Below, in pieces: positions 1-7,588 of a stretch of 64,000 nt of DNA. A program made the translations under genes and the position numbers. The stretch covers positions 62,001 through 126,000 of the forward strand of contig NZ_QQRQ01000004.1 of NCBI RefSeq assembly GCF_003425665.1, in the 5' to 3' direction. Under the pieces are notes generated by a model. That model saw nothing but the letters and a program-made list of their open reading frames with translations, was not told the DNA's origin and did no database searches. Position 1 is the stretch's first letter. Every line of letters starts with the position of its first letter. Origin of the DNA: Evtepia gabavorous (GTDB taxonomy: Bacteria > Bacillota > Clostridia > Oscillospirales > Oscillospiraceae).

Positions 1-243
1 CAGGCCCGAGGCGTCATCCTCATGACCGCAGCCCAACTGGGGGTCACCGTGTATGAATACACACCCTCCCAGGTGAAGCAGGCTGTGGTGGGGTACGGCA
101 AGGCGGAAAAACGCCAGGTGATGGACATGACGAGACGGCTGCTCCATCTGGCAGCTGTGCCCAAGCCGGACGACGCGGCCGACGCAGTGGCCATCGCCCT
201 GTGCCACGCCCGGTCCCACACCTCCCGGCTGAGCCGGCAGTGA
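1..243 (+). CDS. ruvC: Crossover junction endodeoxyribonuclease RuvC, C-terminal part
   Basis: The frame is open from the first base, so the 5' end lies outside the window. About 80 C-terminal residues are visible. RuvC is the dimeric nuclease that resolves Holliday junctions together with the RuvAB motor. The visible part carries the family's C-terminal motif [14 protein letters not shown], whose acidic residues belong to the catalytic carboxylate cluster, after the conserved [18 protein letters not shown] stretch. It is followed after 19 bp by ruvA and then ruvB, the usual ruvCAB order, which supports the call. No anomaly is seen in the visible part. Confidence 0.95.
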   Translation, partial: QARGVILMTAAQLGVTVYEYTPSQVKQAVVGYGKAEKRQVMDMTRRLLHLAAVPKPDDAADAVAIALCHARSHTSRLSRQ

Positions 244-262
244 CAGGAAGGAGAGAGTTCCC

Positions 263-865
263 GTGTTTTACTATCTCAAGGGCAGAGCGGCCCACTTGGC
301 CCCCAACTTGGCGGTGATCGACTGCGGCGGCGTGGGCTATGCCTGCCGGACCACCAGTTATACCCTCTCTGGACTCCAGATGGGACAAGAGGTAACCCTC
401 TATACCCATCTCAATGTCCGGGAGGACGCCATGGAGCTCTACGGTTTTGGAACGGAAAAGGAGCGCAACTGCTTTCAACTGCTCATTGGCGTCTCCGGTG
501 TGGGGCCCAAGGCCGCGCTCTCCATTCTCTCCGCCACCACCCCGGAGGGATTGGCCACCGCCATCATTACCGGCGACGAAAAGGCCCTGACGGTGGCCCA
601 GGGGATCGGGAAGAAGATTGCCCAGCGCATCCTTCTGGAGCTGAAGGACAAGCTGGCCAAAGGCCAGCTCCCCGCCGGAGAGGAACGCTATGGGGGCACA
701 GGGGTGACGGTGATCCCCCAGAACAAGAGCTCGGAGGCCACGGCGGCGCTGGCGGTGCTGGGATACAGCCCGGCGGAAATTGCCGTGGCGCTGAAGGGAC
801 TGGATTTGGAGGGGCTCTCCTTGGAGGAGATTGTCCGCCAGGCCCTGCGGAAAATGATCAAGTGA
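263..865 (+). CDS. ruvA: Holliday junction branch migration protein RuvA
   Basis: RuvA is 200 aa, the normal family length. Tetramers of it bind the four-way junction and load RuvB hexamers. The start is a GTG preceded by AAGGAGAG, giving the typical N-terminus MFYYLKG. An OB-fold domain covers roughly residues 1-65. The helix-hairpin-helix region contains [14 protein letters not shown] and [17 protein letters not shown], and a flexible linker near residues 135-150 leads to the C-terminal RuvB-binding domain. It sits between ruvC and ruvB with short gaps, consistent with one transcript. Confidence 0.97.
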   Translation: MFYYLKGRAAHLAPNLAVIDCGGVGYACRTTSYTLSGLQMGQEVTLYTHLNVREDAMELYGFGTEKERNCFQLLIGVSGVGPKAALSILSATTPEGLATAIITGDEKALTVAQGIGKKIAQRILLELKDKLAKGQLPAGEERYGGTGVTVIPQNKSSEATAALAVLGYSPAEIAVALKGLDLEGLSLEEIVRQALRKMIK

Positions 866-881
866 AGGGAGGCAGGGCGGC

Positions 882-1925
882 ATGAGCATCGACTTTTCCC
901 AAGAGGAGGCCCAGACGACCCCTCTTATGACCACATCCCTTCTGGGGGAGGACGAGGGGGAGGGTTCCCTCCGTCCCAAGCGCCTGACAGAGTATATTGG
1001 CCAGGAAAAGGCCAAGGAAAACCTGTCCGTATTCATTGACGCGGCCAAAATGCGCCAGGAACCCCTGGATCATGTGCTCCTCCATGGCCCCCCGGGACTG
1101 GGCAAAACCACGCTGTCGGGGATCATCGCCAACGAAATGGGGGTCCATATCCGCATTACCTCCGGCCCGGCCATTGAGAAGCCGGGAGATTTGGCGGCCC
1201 TTCTGACCAATCTTAACGAGAATGATATCCTGTTTGTGGATGAGATTCACCGGCTGAACCGGTCGGTGGAGGAAATTTTGTATCCGGCAATGGAAGATTT
1301 TGCCATTGATATTATCATCGGCAAGGGCCCTTCGGCCAACTCCATCCGGCTGGATTTGCCCCGGTTCACCCTCATCGGCGCCACCACCCGGGCAGGGCAG
1401 CTCTCCGCCCCTCTGCGGGACCGGTTTGGGGTGATGCTGCGGCTGGAGCTCTACACCCCGGAGGAGCTGGGCCAAATTGTCACCCGCAGCGCGGGGATTT
1501 TAGGGGTCCCCATTGAGGCAGCCGGCGCGGCGGAAATTGCCCGGCGGGCCCGAGGCACCCCCCGGATTGCCAACCGCCTTCTCCGGCGGGTGCGGGATTT
1601 TGCCCAGGTCCGGGCTGGCGGCGTGATCACCCAGGGGGTGGCGGACCAGGCGCTGACGGCGTTGGAGGTGGACCAGCTGGGCCTGGACGCAGTGGACCGC
1701 CGCATGCTCCGCAGCATCATTGCCCACTATGCCGGCGGACCGGTGGGGCTGGAAACGCTGGCCGCCACAGTGGGGGAGGAGGCGGTGACTCTGGAGGATG
1801 TCTATGAGCCTTACCTCATGCAGATGGGCTTTCTCACGCGGACACCCCGGGGACGGTGTGTTACCCGGTTGGCCTATGAGCATCTGGGGCTTCCCTTCCA
1901 TGGACAGGAGCAGCTGAAGCTGTGA
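882..1925 (+). CDS. ruvB: Holliday junction branch migration ATPase RuvB
   Basis: RuvB is a 347-aa AAA+ motor that drives branch migration with RuvA. The Walker A motif GPPGLGKTT lies near residue 70 and Walker B with sensor ([10 protein letters not shown]) near 120. The arginine-finger region follows in the [16 protein letters not shown] stretch, and the C-terminal winged-helix domain starts at about residue 260. The ATG follows a GGGAGGCAG ribosome-binding site 16 bp after ruvA. No convincing intrinsic terminator is visible between this gene and the sigH promoter about 100 bp downstream. Confidence 0.97.
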   Translation: MSIDFSQEEAQTTPLMTTSLLGEDEGEGSLRPKRLTEYIGQEKAKENLSVFIDAAKMRQEPLDHVLLHGPPGLGKTTLSGIIANEMGVHIRITSGPAIEKPGDLAALLTNLNENDILFVDEIHRLNRSVEEILYPAMEDFAIDIIIGKGPSANSIRLDLPRFTLIGATTRAGQLSAPLRDRFGVMLRLELYTPEELGQIVTRSAGILGVPIEAAGAAEIARRARGTPRIANRLLRRVRDFAQVRAGGVITQGVADQALTALEVDQLGLDAVDRRMLRSIIAHYAGGPVGLETLAATVGEEAVTLEDVYEPYLMQMGFLTRTPRGRCVTRLAYEHLGLPFHGQEQLKL

Positions 1926-2023
1926 GGCGGCGGAGATGAAGGAAAAAATGCAAAAGCAAATGGGGAAAAATACACAAAAATGACGGAGATTTTTTGTAAT
2001 TTAGCATTAACTTGATAATTTGC

Positions 2024-2052
2024 TTGACTTTTCCTTCTTGTTACATTATAAT
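2024..2052 (+). promoter_or_regulatory. Sigma-A-type promoter of sigH
   Basis: TTGACT at 2024-2029 and TATAAT at 2047-2052 are separated by exactly 17 bp, a near-consensus vegetative promoter. The expected start of transcription (about 2059) is only some 9 bases before the chosen start codon at 2068, so the mRNA would be almost leaderless. Confidence 0.8.
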
Positions 2053-2067
2053 AAAAGTGAAATTTAT

Positions 2068-2703
2068 ATGAACGCTGAATATGGAAAAAACACCAGTATT
2101 ACAGACGAAACTCTCTGTGCACGGGCCGCGTCAGGGGACCGTGCCGCCGAGGAAACCCTCGTTCTCCGCTACTCCCGCTTGGTGCGTGTCTGTGCGCGGC
2201 CCTTTTTTCTGGCTGGGGGAGACAGCGAGGATTTGATTCAGGAAGGCATGTTGGGGCTGCTCTCGGCCATTCGGGAGTTTCGCTCAGACCGGGGCGCCCG
2301 GTTCCGCACCTTTGCGGAGCTGTGTGTCCGCCGCCGGATCATCTCTGTGGTGCGGGCCGCCGCCGGCGGAAAGCACTCACCGTTGAACGATTATGTTTCC
2401 CTCGATCCATCCCTCTTTTTGGCTCACCAGGATTTTACCTTCTTTGGCACGGCATATCATCAGCAAAGAAACCCCGAGGACGTTGTCATCCATGAGGAGA
2501 ATCTCAGCACGCTGGAGGAGGCGATCCGCAAGGGTTTGACTGGGCTGGAGGCCCAGGTTCTGGCCTGTTATCTCCATGGCCTGTCCTATGCCGAGATCGC
2601 GGAAGAGGTACAACGGTCCACAAAGTCGGTGGACAACGCTGTGCAGCGGATTCGACGCAAGATTGCACAGTATTTATCCCGCGGCGAATACAGCGAAAGC
2701 TGA
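2068..2703 (+). CDS. sigH: RNA polymerase sigma factor SigH (Spo0H type)
   Basis: This 211-aa sigma-70 family factor resembles clostridial and Bacillus SigH, which starts sporulation and stationary-phase transcription. Region 2 contains EDLIQEGMLGLLSAIREFR followed by FRTFAELCVRRRIIS. The signature linker NDYVSLDPSLF is present, and region 4 contains GLSYAEIAEEVQRSTKSVDNAVQR. The open frame extends upstream to 2020, but that extension overlaps the promoter, so ATG 2068 is the first usable start. The ribosome-binding site is weak (AAGTGA). SigH is favoured over another alternative sigma by the linker and the region 4 wording. Confidence 0.86.
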   Translation: MNAEYGKNTSITDETLCARAASGDRAAEETLVLRYSRLVRVCARPFFLAGGDSEDLIQEGMLGLLSAIREFRSDRGARFRTFAELCVRRRIISVVRAAAGGKHSPLNDYVSLDPSLFLAHQDFTFFGTAYHQQRNPEDVVIHEENLSTLEEAIRKGLTGLEAQVLACYLHGLSYAEIAEEVQRSTKSVDNAVQRIRRKIAQYLSRGEYSES

Positions 2704-2765
2704 TCGCATATTTTTATCCGACCCAAAGAAACCTGGGTTACAATGTCAAAGAGAGGGTTAACAGC

Positions 2766-3041
2766 ATGTACGAAGACAAGACTTTAGTATGCAAAGAGTG
2801 CGGCAACGAGTTCGTGTTCACCGCTGGAGAGCAGGAATTCTATGCAGAGAGAGGCTTCCAGAATGAGCCTCAGCGCTGCAAGGCTTGCCGGGATGCCCGC
2901 AAGGCCGCTGCCCGCGGCCCCCGGGAATATTTCACCGCGGTGTGTGCCTCTTGCGGCGGAGAGGCGAGGGTTCCGTTCGAGCCTAAGTCTGATCGTCCCG
3001 TCTACTGCAGCGAGTGTTTTGCTCGGATGAGAGAAGCTTAA
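2766..3041 (+). CDS. Small two-zinc-ribbon protein
   Basis: This 91-aa protein has two probable zinc-binding knuckle pairs. The first half holds CKECGNEF and CKACRDAR; the second holds CASCGGEARVPF and CSECFARMR. The first half resembles the 'probable zinc-ribbon' (zf-trcl) family found in Firmicutes, and the second half resembles the CxxC-type zinc-binding domain often fused to it. The molecular role is not known; nucleic-acid or protein binding is a guess from the fold. It follows sigH by 62 bp and is closed by a strong terminator. Confidence 0.8.
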   Translation: MYEDKTLVCKECGNEFVFTAGEQEFYAERGFQNEPQRCKACRDARKAAARGPREYFTAVCASCGGEARVPFEPKSDRPVYCSECFARMREA

Positions 3042-3065
3042 TTTCTTAGAAATTACGCCCACCAC

Positions 3066-3107
3066 GAACGGCGTCAGAGGAATCTGACGCCGTTCGTTTT
3101 TTCTTTG
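3066..3107 (+). terminator. Intrinsic terminator after the zinc-ribbon gene
   Basis: A perfect 13-bp stem (3066-3078 with 3085-3097) has a 6-nt loop and is followed by TTTTTTCTTT. Confidence 0.93.
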
Positions 3108-3216
3108 TGGGCAGGAACGAGGCGGTTCCCGGAGGGGGAGTTGGCCGGGAAAAGGATTGGAATGGGAATAAAAGGTTAAAATAAGGGAAAAGTTTAATGA
3201 AAAGATGGAAAAACCC

Positions 3217-3245
3217 TTGCAAATATGGAAAAATAACGATATAAT
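3217..3245 (+). promoter_or_regulatory. Sigma-A-type promoter of the CarD-family gene
   Basis: TTGCAA at 3217-3222 and TATAAT at 3240-3245 have a 17-bp spacer. The intervening and upstream sequence is clearly more AT-rich than the coding regions. Confidence 0.8.
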
Positions 3246-3325
3246 GAAACCATTCGTACAACAAATCAAACTGTGGAGGAGTCGAAAGCCGAAGTACATA
3301 GGAGACCGATCGGGAGGTGAGGTCA

Positions 3326-3805
3326 ATGTTCCGGATAGGAGATAAGATCGTCCACCCCATGCATGGCGCGGGAATTGTGGACCAGATTGTGACGCGGAAA
3401 GTCAATGGCGTCTTGCGGGACTATTACAGCCTGAAGCTGCCCCTGGGGGATATGCTGGTGATGATCCCCACGGAGAGTTGTGGGGAGATCGGCGTTCGCT
3501 CTATCCTCAGCGGGGATGAGACGGAGCGTGTCTTGGGAAAGATTCCCGACCTTCAGGTGGAGATGGACACCAACTGGAACCACCGCTACCGAGAGAACAT
3601 GGAACGCCTCAAAAGCGGCGACCTGCTGGAGGTGGCCAAGGTGGCCAAAGGTCTCATGTTGCGGGACGCCCGGCGGGGCCTGTCCACAGGGGAGCGGAAA
3701 ATGCTCCATTCGGCCCGGCAGATCTTGATTTCAGAAATTGGATTGGCCCAGTCCATCAGCTACCAGGAGGCGGAAGACCGCATGGACCGGGCCCTTCACT
3801 CATAA
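3326..3805 (+). CDS. CarD-family transcriptional regulator
   Basis: This 159-aa protein has an N-terminal CarD/TRCF RNA-polymerase-interacting domain (FRIGDKIVHPMHGAGIVDQI, then YYSLKLPLGDMLVMIP) and a helical C-terminal domain. CarD proteins bind the polymerase beta subunit and stabilise open promoter complexes. A GTG at 3317 is possible, but it lies inside the Shine-Dalgarno sequence GGGAGGTGA. ATG 3326 sits 5 bases downstream of that sequence, so it is preferred. The gene has its own promoter and its own terminator, so it is probably monocistronic despite lying just before ispD. Confidence 0.9.
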   Translation: MFRIGDKIVHPMHGAGIVDQIVTRKVNGVLRDYYSLKLPLGDMLVMIPTESCGEIGVRSILSGDETERVLGKIPDLQVEMDTNWNHRYRENMERLKSGDLLEVAKVAKGLMLRDARRGLSTGERKMLHSARQILISEIGLAQSISYQEAEDRMDRALHS

Positions 3806-3833
3806 CATGTAGGATACAGAGAACGTGGAATTG

Positions 3834-3859
3834 AAAAGGAGCCTGACAGGCTCCTTTTT
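3834..3859 (+). terminator. Intrinsic terminator after the CarD-family gene
   Basis: The stem AAGGAGCCT/AGGCTCCTT (3836-3844 with 3848-3856) has a 3-nt loop and runs into TTTTT. It lies only 21 bp before ispD. Confidence 0.88.
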
Positions 3860-3879
3860 GCCGTGGAAAGGAGAAGAAT

Positions 3880-4611
3880 ATGGATTTGCTGCGGAGATTG
3901 TTTCATCGGGAAGAGGCGGCGGCTTCCTTTTGCTCAGCGGTGATTGTGGCCGGGGGCCGGGCTTCCCGAATGGAGGGGATCGACAAGATTCTCTGTCCCA
4001 TGGGAGGGGAACCCCTGCTGCTGTATACCCTCATGCCCTTTCAGACCTCCTCTCTGGTGGATGAGATTGTCTTGGTCACCCGGGAGGACCTGATGGTTCC
4101 CATTGGAACGCTGTGCAGCCAGCGGGGAATCACCAAGGTGCGCCGGGTGGTCAAAGGAGGGGAGAGCCGGACCGAGTCGGTTCTGGCGGGGCTGCGGGAG
4201 ACCGATCCCCAGGCGTCACTCATTGCCATTCACGACGGCGCCCGGCCGTTTCTGCCCTTGGAGGTGTTGGAGCAGACCATAGAGACTGCCCGGCAGAGAG
4301 GAGCCGCCGCCCCTGCCCTTCCCGTGAAGGACACCATTAAGGTGGCCCAGGAAGGGGTGGTGCAGCAGACGCCGGACCGGGCCCGGCTCTTTGGCGTGCA
4401 AACGCCCCAGGTGTTTGAGGCCTCGCTCATCAAAGGGGCGCTCACCAAAGCCTGGGAAGAGGGCGCGGCCCTCACAGATGACTGTTCCGCCGTGGAGCGG
4501 ATTGGGTTTCCCGTCTGTTTGACCCAGGGCAGTGAGGAGAATATCAAGATTACAACCCCCAGGGACCTGACCTGGGGAGAGGCTATTTTAGCGGAGAGGA
4601 TGGGACGATGA
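3880..4611 (+). CDS. ispD: 2-C-methyl-D-erythritol 4-phosphate cytidylyltransferase IspD
   Basis: IspD catalyses the CTP-dependent third step of the MEP isoprenoid pathway. The protein is 243 aa, with an N-terminal extension of about 15 residues before the nucleotide-binding loop VIVAGGRASRM. The loop is a variant of the usual AAGxGxRM. Other family features are DKILCPMGGEPLL, the HDGARPFL motif near residue 118, and the C-terminal ENIKITTPRDL. It overlaps ispF by four bases (ATGA), so the two consecutive MEP-pathway enzymes are probably translationally coupled. Confidence 0.95.
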   Translation: MDLLRRLFHREEAAASFCSAVIVAGGRASRMEGIDKILCPMGGEPLLLYTLMPFQTSSLVDEIVLVTREDLMVPIGTLCSQRGITKVRRVVKGGESRTESVLAGLRETDPQASLIAIHDGARPFLPLEVLEQTIETARQRGAAAPALPVKDTIKVAQEGVVQQTPDRARLFGVQTPQVFEASLIKGALTKAWEEGAALTDDCSAVERIGFPVCLTQGSEENIKITTPRDLTWGEAILAERMGR

Positions 4612-5087
4612 GGATCGGACATGGATACGATGTACACCGGCTGGTGACGGGCCGGAAGCTGATTTTGGGCGGGGTGGACATCCCTCATCATCTGGGACTG
4701 CTGGGCCATTCGGACGCGGACGTGGTGACCCACGCCTTGATGGATGCCCTGCTGGGCGCGGCGGCCCTGGGGGACATTGGGCAGCATTTCCCGGATACGG
4801 ACCCGGCGTACCGGGACATCTCCAGCCTGGACCTGCTGGGACGGGTGATGGCGCTGCTGGCAGCGCAGGGGTGGCGGGTGGAAAATGTGGACCTCACCAT
4901 CCTGGCCCAGCGCCCCAAGCTGAAGGACTATCTCCCCCAGATGCGCCAGAACTACTCCCGGGCAATGGGGCTGCCGGTCACGGCCATCAGTGTGAAAGCC
5001 ACCACAGAGGAGGGGCTGGGCTTCACAGGAACGGAACAGGGGATTGCCGCCCACGGGGTGGTCCTTTTGGAGCCGTTGGGAAAATAG
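4608..5087 (+). CDS. ispF: 2-C-methyl-D-erythritol 2,4-cyclodiphosphate synthase IspF
   Basis: IspF is a trimeric metal enzyme that cyclises CDP-ME 2-phosphate in the MEP pathway. It is 159 aa, the normal length. Metal ligands are visible in the N-terminal GHGYDVHRL and in HSDADVVTHALMDALLGAAAL. The DIGQHFPDTDP motif follows, and the C-terminus has KATTEEGLGFTGTEQGIAAHGV. The start overlaps the ispD stop (ATGA). Confidence 0.97.
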   Translation: MRIGHGYDVHRLVTGRKLILGGVDIPHHLGLLGHSDADVVTHALMDALLGAAALGDIGQHFPDTDPAYRDISSLDLLGRVMALLAAQGWRVENVDLTILAQRPKLKDYLPQMRQNYSRAMGLPVTAISVKATTEEGLGFTGTEQGIAAHGVVLLEPLGK

Positions 5088-5185
5088 AGGCTTCCTGCCG
5101 CAGAGAGAGGCATTTGGTCGGGGACAGCACCGCCCTCGACACAGTTCCGCTTCCCGCGCATACACTGGTGCGGGAGGAGCTTTTT

Positions 5186-5437
5186 ATGGTATATCTGATT
5201 ATGTGCCGATCCCTGACCTACGCACAAAGGGTGTCCAACGCCCTGGAGCGGGCGGGGATCCCCGCCCGGGTCCTCCGGTCTCCAGGGGAGATCTCACCCA
5301 CCGGATGCAGCTATTCGGTGAAGATCGCCGCCCGGAACCTGGCCCGGGCTCTGACCATCCTGAACGGAACGCGGCTGCCCTATCTGGGCATCTACGTGAA
5401 CGCGGCGGGATATGGTTACCGGGAGGTGGAACTGTGA
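5186..5437 (+). CDS. DUF3343 protein (putative Se/S carrier-like)
   Basis: This 83-aa protein starts at an ATG preceded by GGGAGGAGC. It contains the DUF3343 signature around a single conserved cysteine (SPTGCSYSVKI, residues 34-44). The family is described as putative selenium/sulfur carrier-like. Its stop overlaps the GTG start of the downstream aminotransferase (GTGA), so the two are likely made together. Sulfur or selenium handling is inferred from the family name and this pairing; nothing in the sequence shows which substrate is carried. Confidence 0.8.
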   Translation: MVYLIMCRSLTYAQRVSNALERAGIPARVLRSPGEISPTGCSYSVKIAARNLARALTILNGTRLPYLGIYVNAAGYGYREVEL

Positions 5438-6552
5438 TCTATTTGGACAGTGCCGCCACCACGTATCAAAAGCCCCCTGCTGTATTCCGGGCAGTCCGGG
5501 GGGCCATGGCATCCATGACCAGTCCGGGACGAGGGACCTATGGCCCGGCGGCCCGGGCCTCCCGAACGCTGCTGGCCTGCCGGGAGGAGGCCGCCGCCCT
5601 CTTCCAGGTGGGGCAGCCCGAGCGGGTGGTGCTGACCTTCAACGCCACCCATGGGCTGAACATTGCCGTGCATTCCCTGGTAAAGCCGGGAGCCACGGTG
5701 CTCCTGTCGGGATATGAACACAATGCGGTGACCCGGCCTTTGGCGTCGATTGCCGATGTCCGCCTGCGGGTGGTCCGGGCCCCGCTCTTCTGTCCCAATC
5801 TGTTTCTGGAGGAACTGGAGCGGCGGCTGACCCCGGAGGTGGATGTGGTCATCTGTACCCATGTGTCCAACGTGTTCGGCTATGTGCTGCCGGTGGAGGA
5901 GGTTGCCGCCCTGTGCCGGCGGCGTCAGGTTCCCCTTATTGTGGACGCCTCCCAGTCGGCCGGGGTGCTTCCTGTGCGTATGGAGGACTGGGGCGCGGCC
6001 TTTGTGGCGATGCCTGGTCACAAGGGGCTCTATGGTCCCCAGGGAACCGGGCTGCTCCTCTGCCAAGCTGGAGGAGAACCCCTGATCGCGGGAGGAACGG
6101 GCAGTCTGTCCCGACAGCCGGAAATGCCGGATTTCCTGCCGGACCGGCTGGAAGCGGGAACCCACAACGTCCCCGGGGTGGCCGGTCTGCTGGAAGGGCT
6201 GCGGTTCCTCCGGCGGCGGGGAATCCATTCGCTGTTCTGCCACGAGGCGGCGCTGGTCCGGCAGGCGGCGGAGGGGCTGGCCCAGCTGCCCAGGGTCCAG
6301 GTCTACTCAGCGGGAGAGAAGGGCTGCCAGAGCGGCGTGCTCTCCTTCCGGGTGGCCGGCCGGGACCCAGGCTGGGTGGCGGAGGAACTGGGCCAGCGGG
6401 GGATCGCGGTTCGCGCGGGACTCCACTGTGCTCCGCTGGCCCATGCCACGGGGGGAACCGAGGCAACCGGCACCGTGCGGGTGAGTTTTTCTGCCTTCAA
6501 CACCGGCCAGGAGGTGGAGCGGTTCCTGAAAACAATGCGGCGGCTGGGATAG
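5434..6552 (+). CDS. Class V PLP-dependent aminotransferase, cysteine desulfurase-like
   Basis: This 372-aa fold-type I PLP enzyme resembles SufS/CsdB cysteine desulfurases and selenocysteine lyases. Visible features are the N-terminal YLDSAATTYQKP, the cofactor-stacking YEHNAVTRP, the DASQSAG aspartate, the Schiff-base lysine in PGHKGLYGPQGTG, and a candidate persulfide cysteine in RAGLHCAPLAH near residue 333. The GTG start overlaps the DUF3343 stop. No SufU or SufE scaffold gene is adjacent, so it may serve the DUF3343 carrier instead of general Fe-S assembly; this is inference. Confidence 0.85.
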   Translation: MIYLDSAATTYQKPPAVFRAVRGAMASMTSPGRGTYGPAARASRTLLACREEAAALFQVGQPERVVLTFNATHGLNIAVHSLVKPGATVLLSGYEHNAVTRPLASIADVRLRVVRAPLFCPNLFLEELERRLTPEVDVVICTHVSNVFGYVLPVEEVAALCRRRQVPLIVDASQSAGVLPVRMEDWGAAFVAMPGHKGLYGPQGTGLLLCQAGGEPLIAGGTGSLSRQPEMPDFLPDRLEAGTHNVPGVAGLLEGLRFLRRRGIHSLFCHEAALVRQAAEGLAQLPRVQVYSAGEKGCQSGVLSFRVAGRDPGWVAEELGQRGIAVRAGLHCAPLAHATGGTEATGTVRVSFSAFNTGQEVERFLKTMRRLG

Positions 6553-6561
6553 GTGCCCACG

Positions 6562-6593
6562 AAAAGCGCCCTGGATTTCCAGGGCGCTTTTCT
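6562..6593 (+). terminator. Intrinsic terminator after the aminotransferase gene
   Basis: A perfect 13-bp stem (6562-6574 with 6579-6591) has a 4-nt loop and ends in TTTT. Confidence 0.92.
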
Positions 6594-6628
6594 CAGAAGA
6601 AAAGGTGAAATTTCCTCTGCCGGCGGGG

Positions 6629-6657
6629 TTGTAAATGGGAGGGAAATACAGTATAAT
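6629..6657 (+). promoter_or_regulatory. Sigma-A-type promoter of cdaA-cdaR
   Basis: TTGTAA at 6629-6634 and TATAAT at 6652-6657 have a 17-bp spacer, 56 bp upstream of the cdaA start codon. Confidence 0.78.
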
Positions 6658-6712
6658 AACTTGAATTACCATAGAAAACTTGGCGGATTATACCCTAAAG
6701 GAGGTGGGAGCG

Positions 6713-7588
6713 ATGACCTCGTTTTTGCAGTACTGCGTCAACACGTTGGGTTATCTGCGGTTGATGACAGTCTCTGATCTGATCGACATCGCCATCTTGT
6801 CCTTCCTGTTCTATAAATGCATCGGGATTTTCCAGCGGACCAACGCGGCCAAGGTGGCCAAGGCGCTGCTGCTGATTATCGTTGCGATGTGGATTTCCTA
6901 CCAATTTAACCTTAATGCCATCAGTTTCATTTTGAATAAGGCGGTGGAGCTGGGGCTGCTGGCCCTGGTGGTCATTTTCCAGCCGGAGATTCGCCGGTTT
7001 TTGGAGCGCATTGGCAGCAACAACGTCTCCCGAATCTCCCGCTTTTTCCGGAATGAAACCCCAGTCAGCGATGTGGAGGAGGCCATTCAGGAGACGGTGG
7101 AGGCCTATGGAGAGATGTCGAAAAACCGGGTGGGCGCCTTGATGGTGTTCGAGCGGGAGACCAATCTGTCCAACATCATCTCCTCGGGCACTCCCTTCCA
7201 GTCCACGGTGACCAGTGAACTGCTGAAAAACATCTTTTATCCCAACGCGCCCCTCCATGACGGCGCAGTGGTGGTCCGGCAGGGGAAGATCGCGGCGGCG
7301 GCCTGCATGCTCCCCATGTCGGAGAGTATGAATCTAAGCAAAGACCTGGGCATGCGCCACCGGGCCGGTCTGGGTATGAGCGAGCGTTCTGATGCGGTGG
7401 TTGCCATTGTCTCCGAGGAGACAGGGGCCATTTCTGTTGTGGTCAACGGTAACCTCCGCCGGCACTTGTCCCCGGAGACGCTGGGACGGATTCTGCGCAA
7501 TGAACTGCTGCCCCGGGAGGAGAGCGCCTCCGGCAAGCGGCGCAGACCTTCCCTGCCGTTCTGGAAAGGAAGGGGAGGAGAATCGTGA
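6713..7588 (+). CDS. cdaA: Diadenylate cyclase CdaA
   Basis: CdaA makes the second messenger c-di-AMP from two ATP at the membrane. The protein is 291 aa. It has hydrophobic N-terminal segments (DLIDIAILSFLFYKCIGIF, ALLLIIVAMWISYQF and a third before IFQPEIRRFLERIG), then a DAC domain with LHDGAVVV near residue 182 and RHRAGLGMSE near 214. An upstream TTG at 6680 is in frame, but the AAAGGAGGTGGGAG ribosome-binding site belongs to ATG 6713. It overlaps cdaR by four bases. The glmM gene that often follows cdaR is not here. Confidence 0.96.
   Translation: MTSFLQYCVNTLGYLRLMTVSDLIDIAILSFLFYKCIGIFQRTNAAKVAKALLLIIVAMWISYQFNLNAISFILNKAVELGLLALVVIFQPEIRRFLERIGSNNVSRISRFFRNETPVSDVEEAIQETVEAYGEMSKNRVGALMVFERETNLSNIISSGTPFQSTVTSELLKNIFYPNAPLHDGAVVVRQGKIAAAACMLPMSESMNLSKDLGMRHRAGLGMSERSDAVVAIVSEETGAISVVVNGNLRRHLSPETLGRILRNELLPREESASGKRRRPSLPFWKGRGGES

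Noticed and set aside
2020-2067. Earlier start codon for sigH
   Set aside because: The codons lie inside the -35/-10 promoter region, so they would not be transcribed from it.
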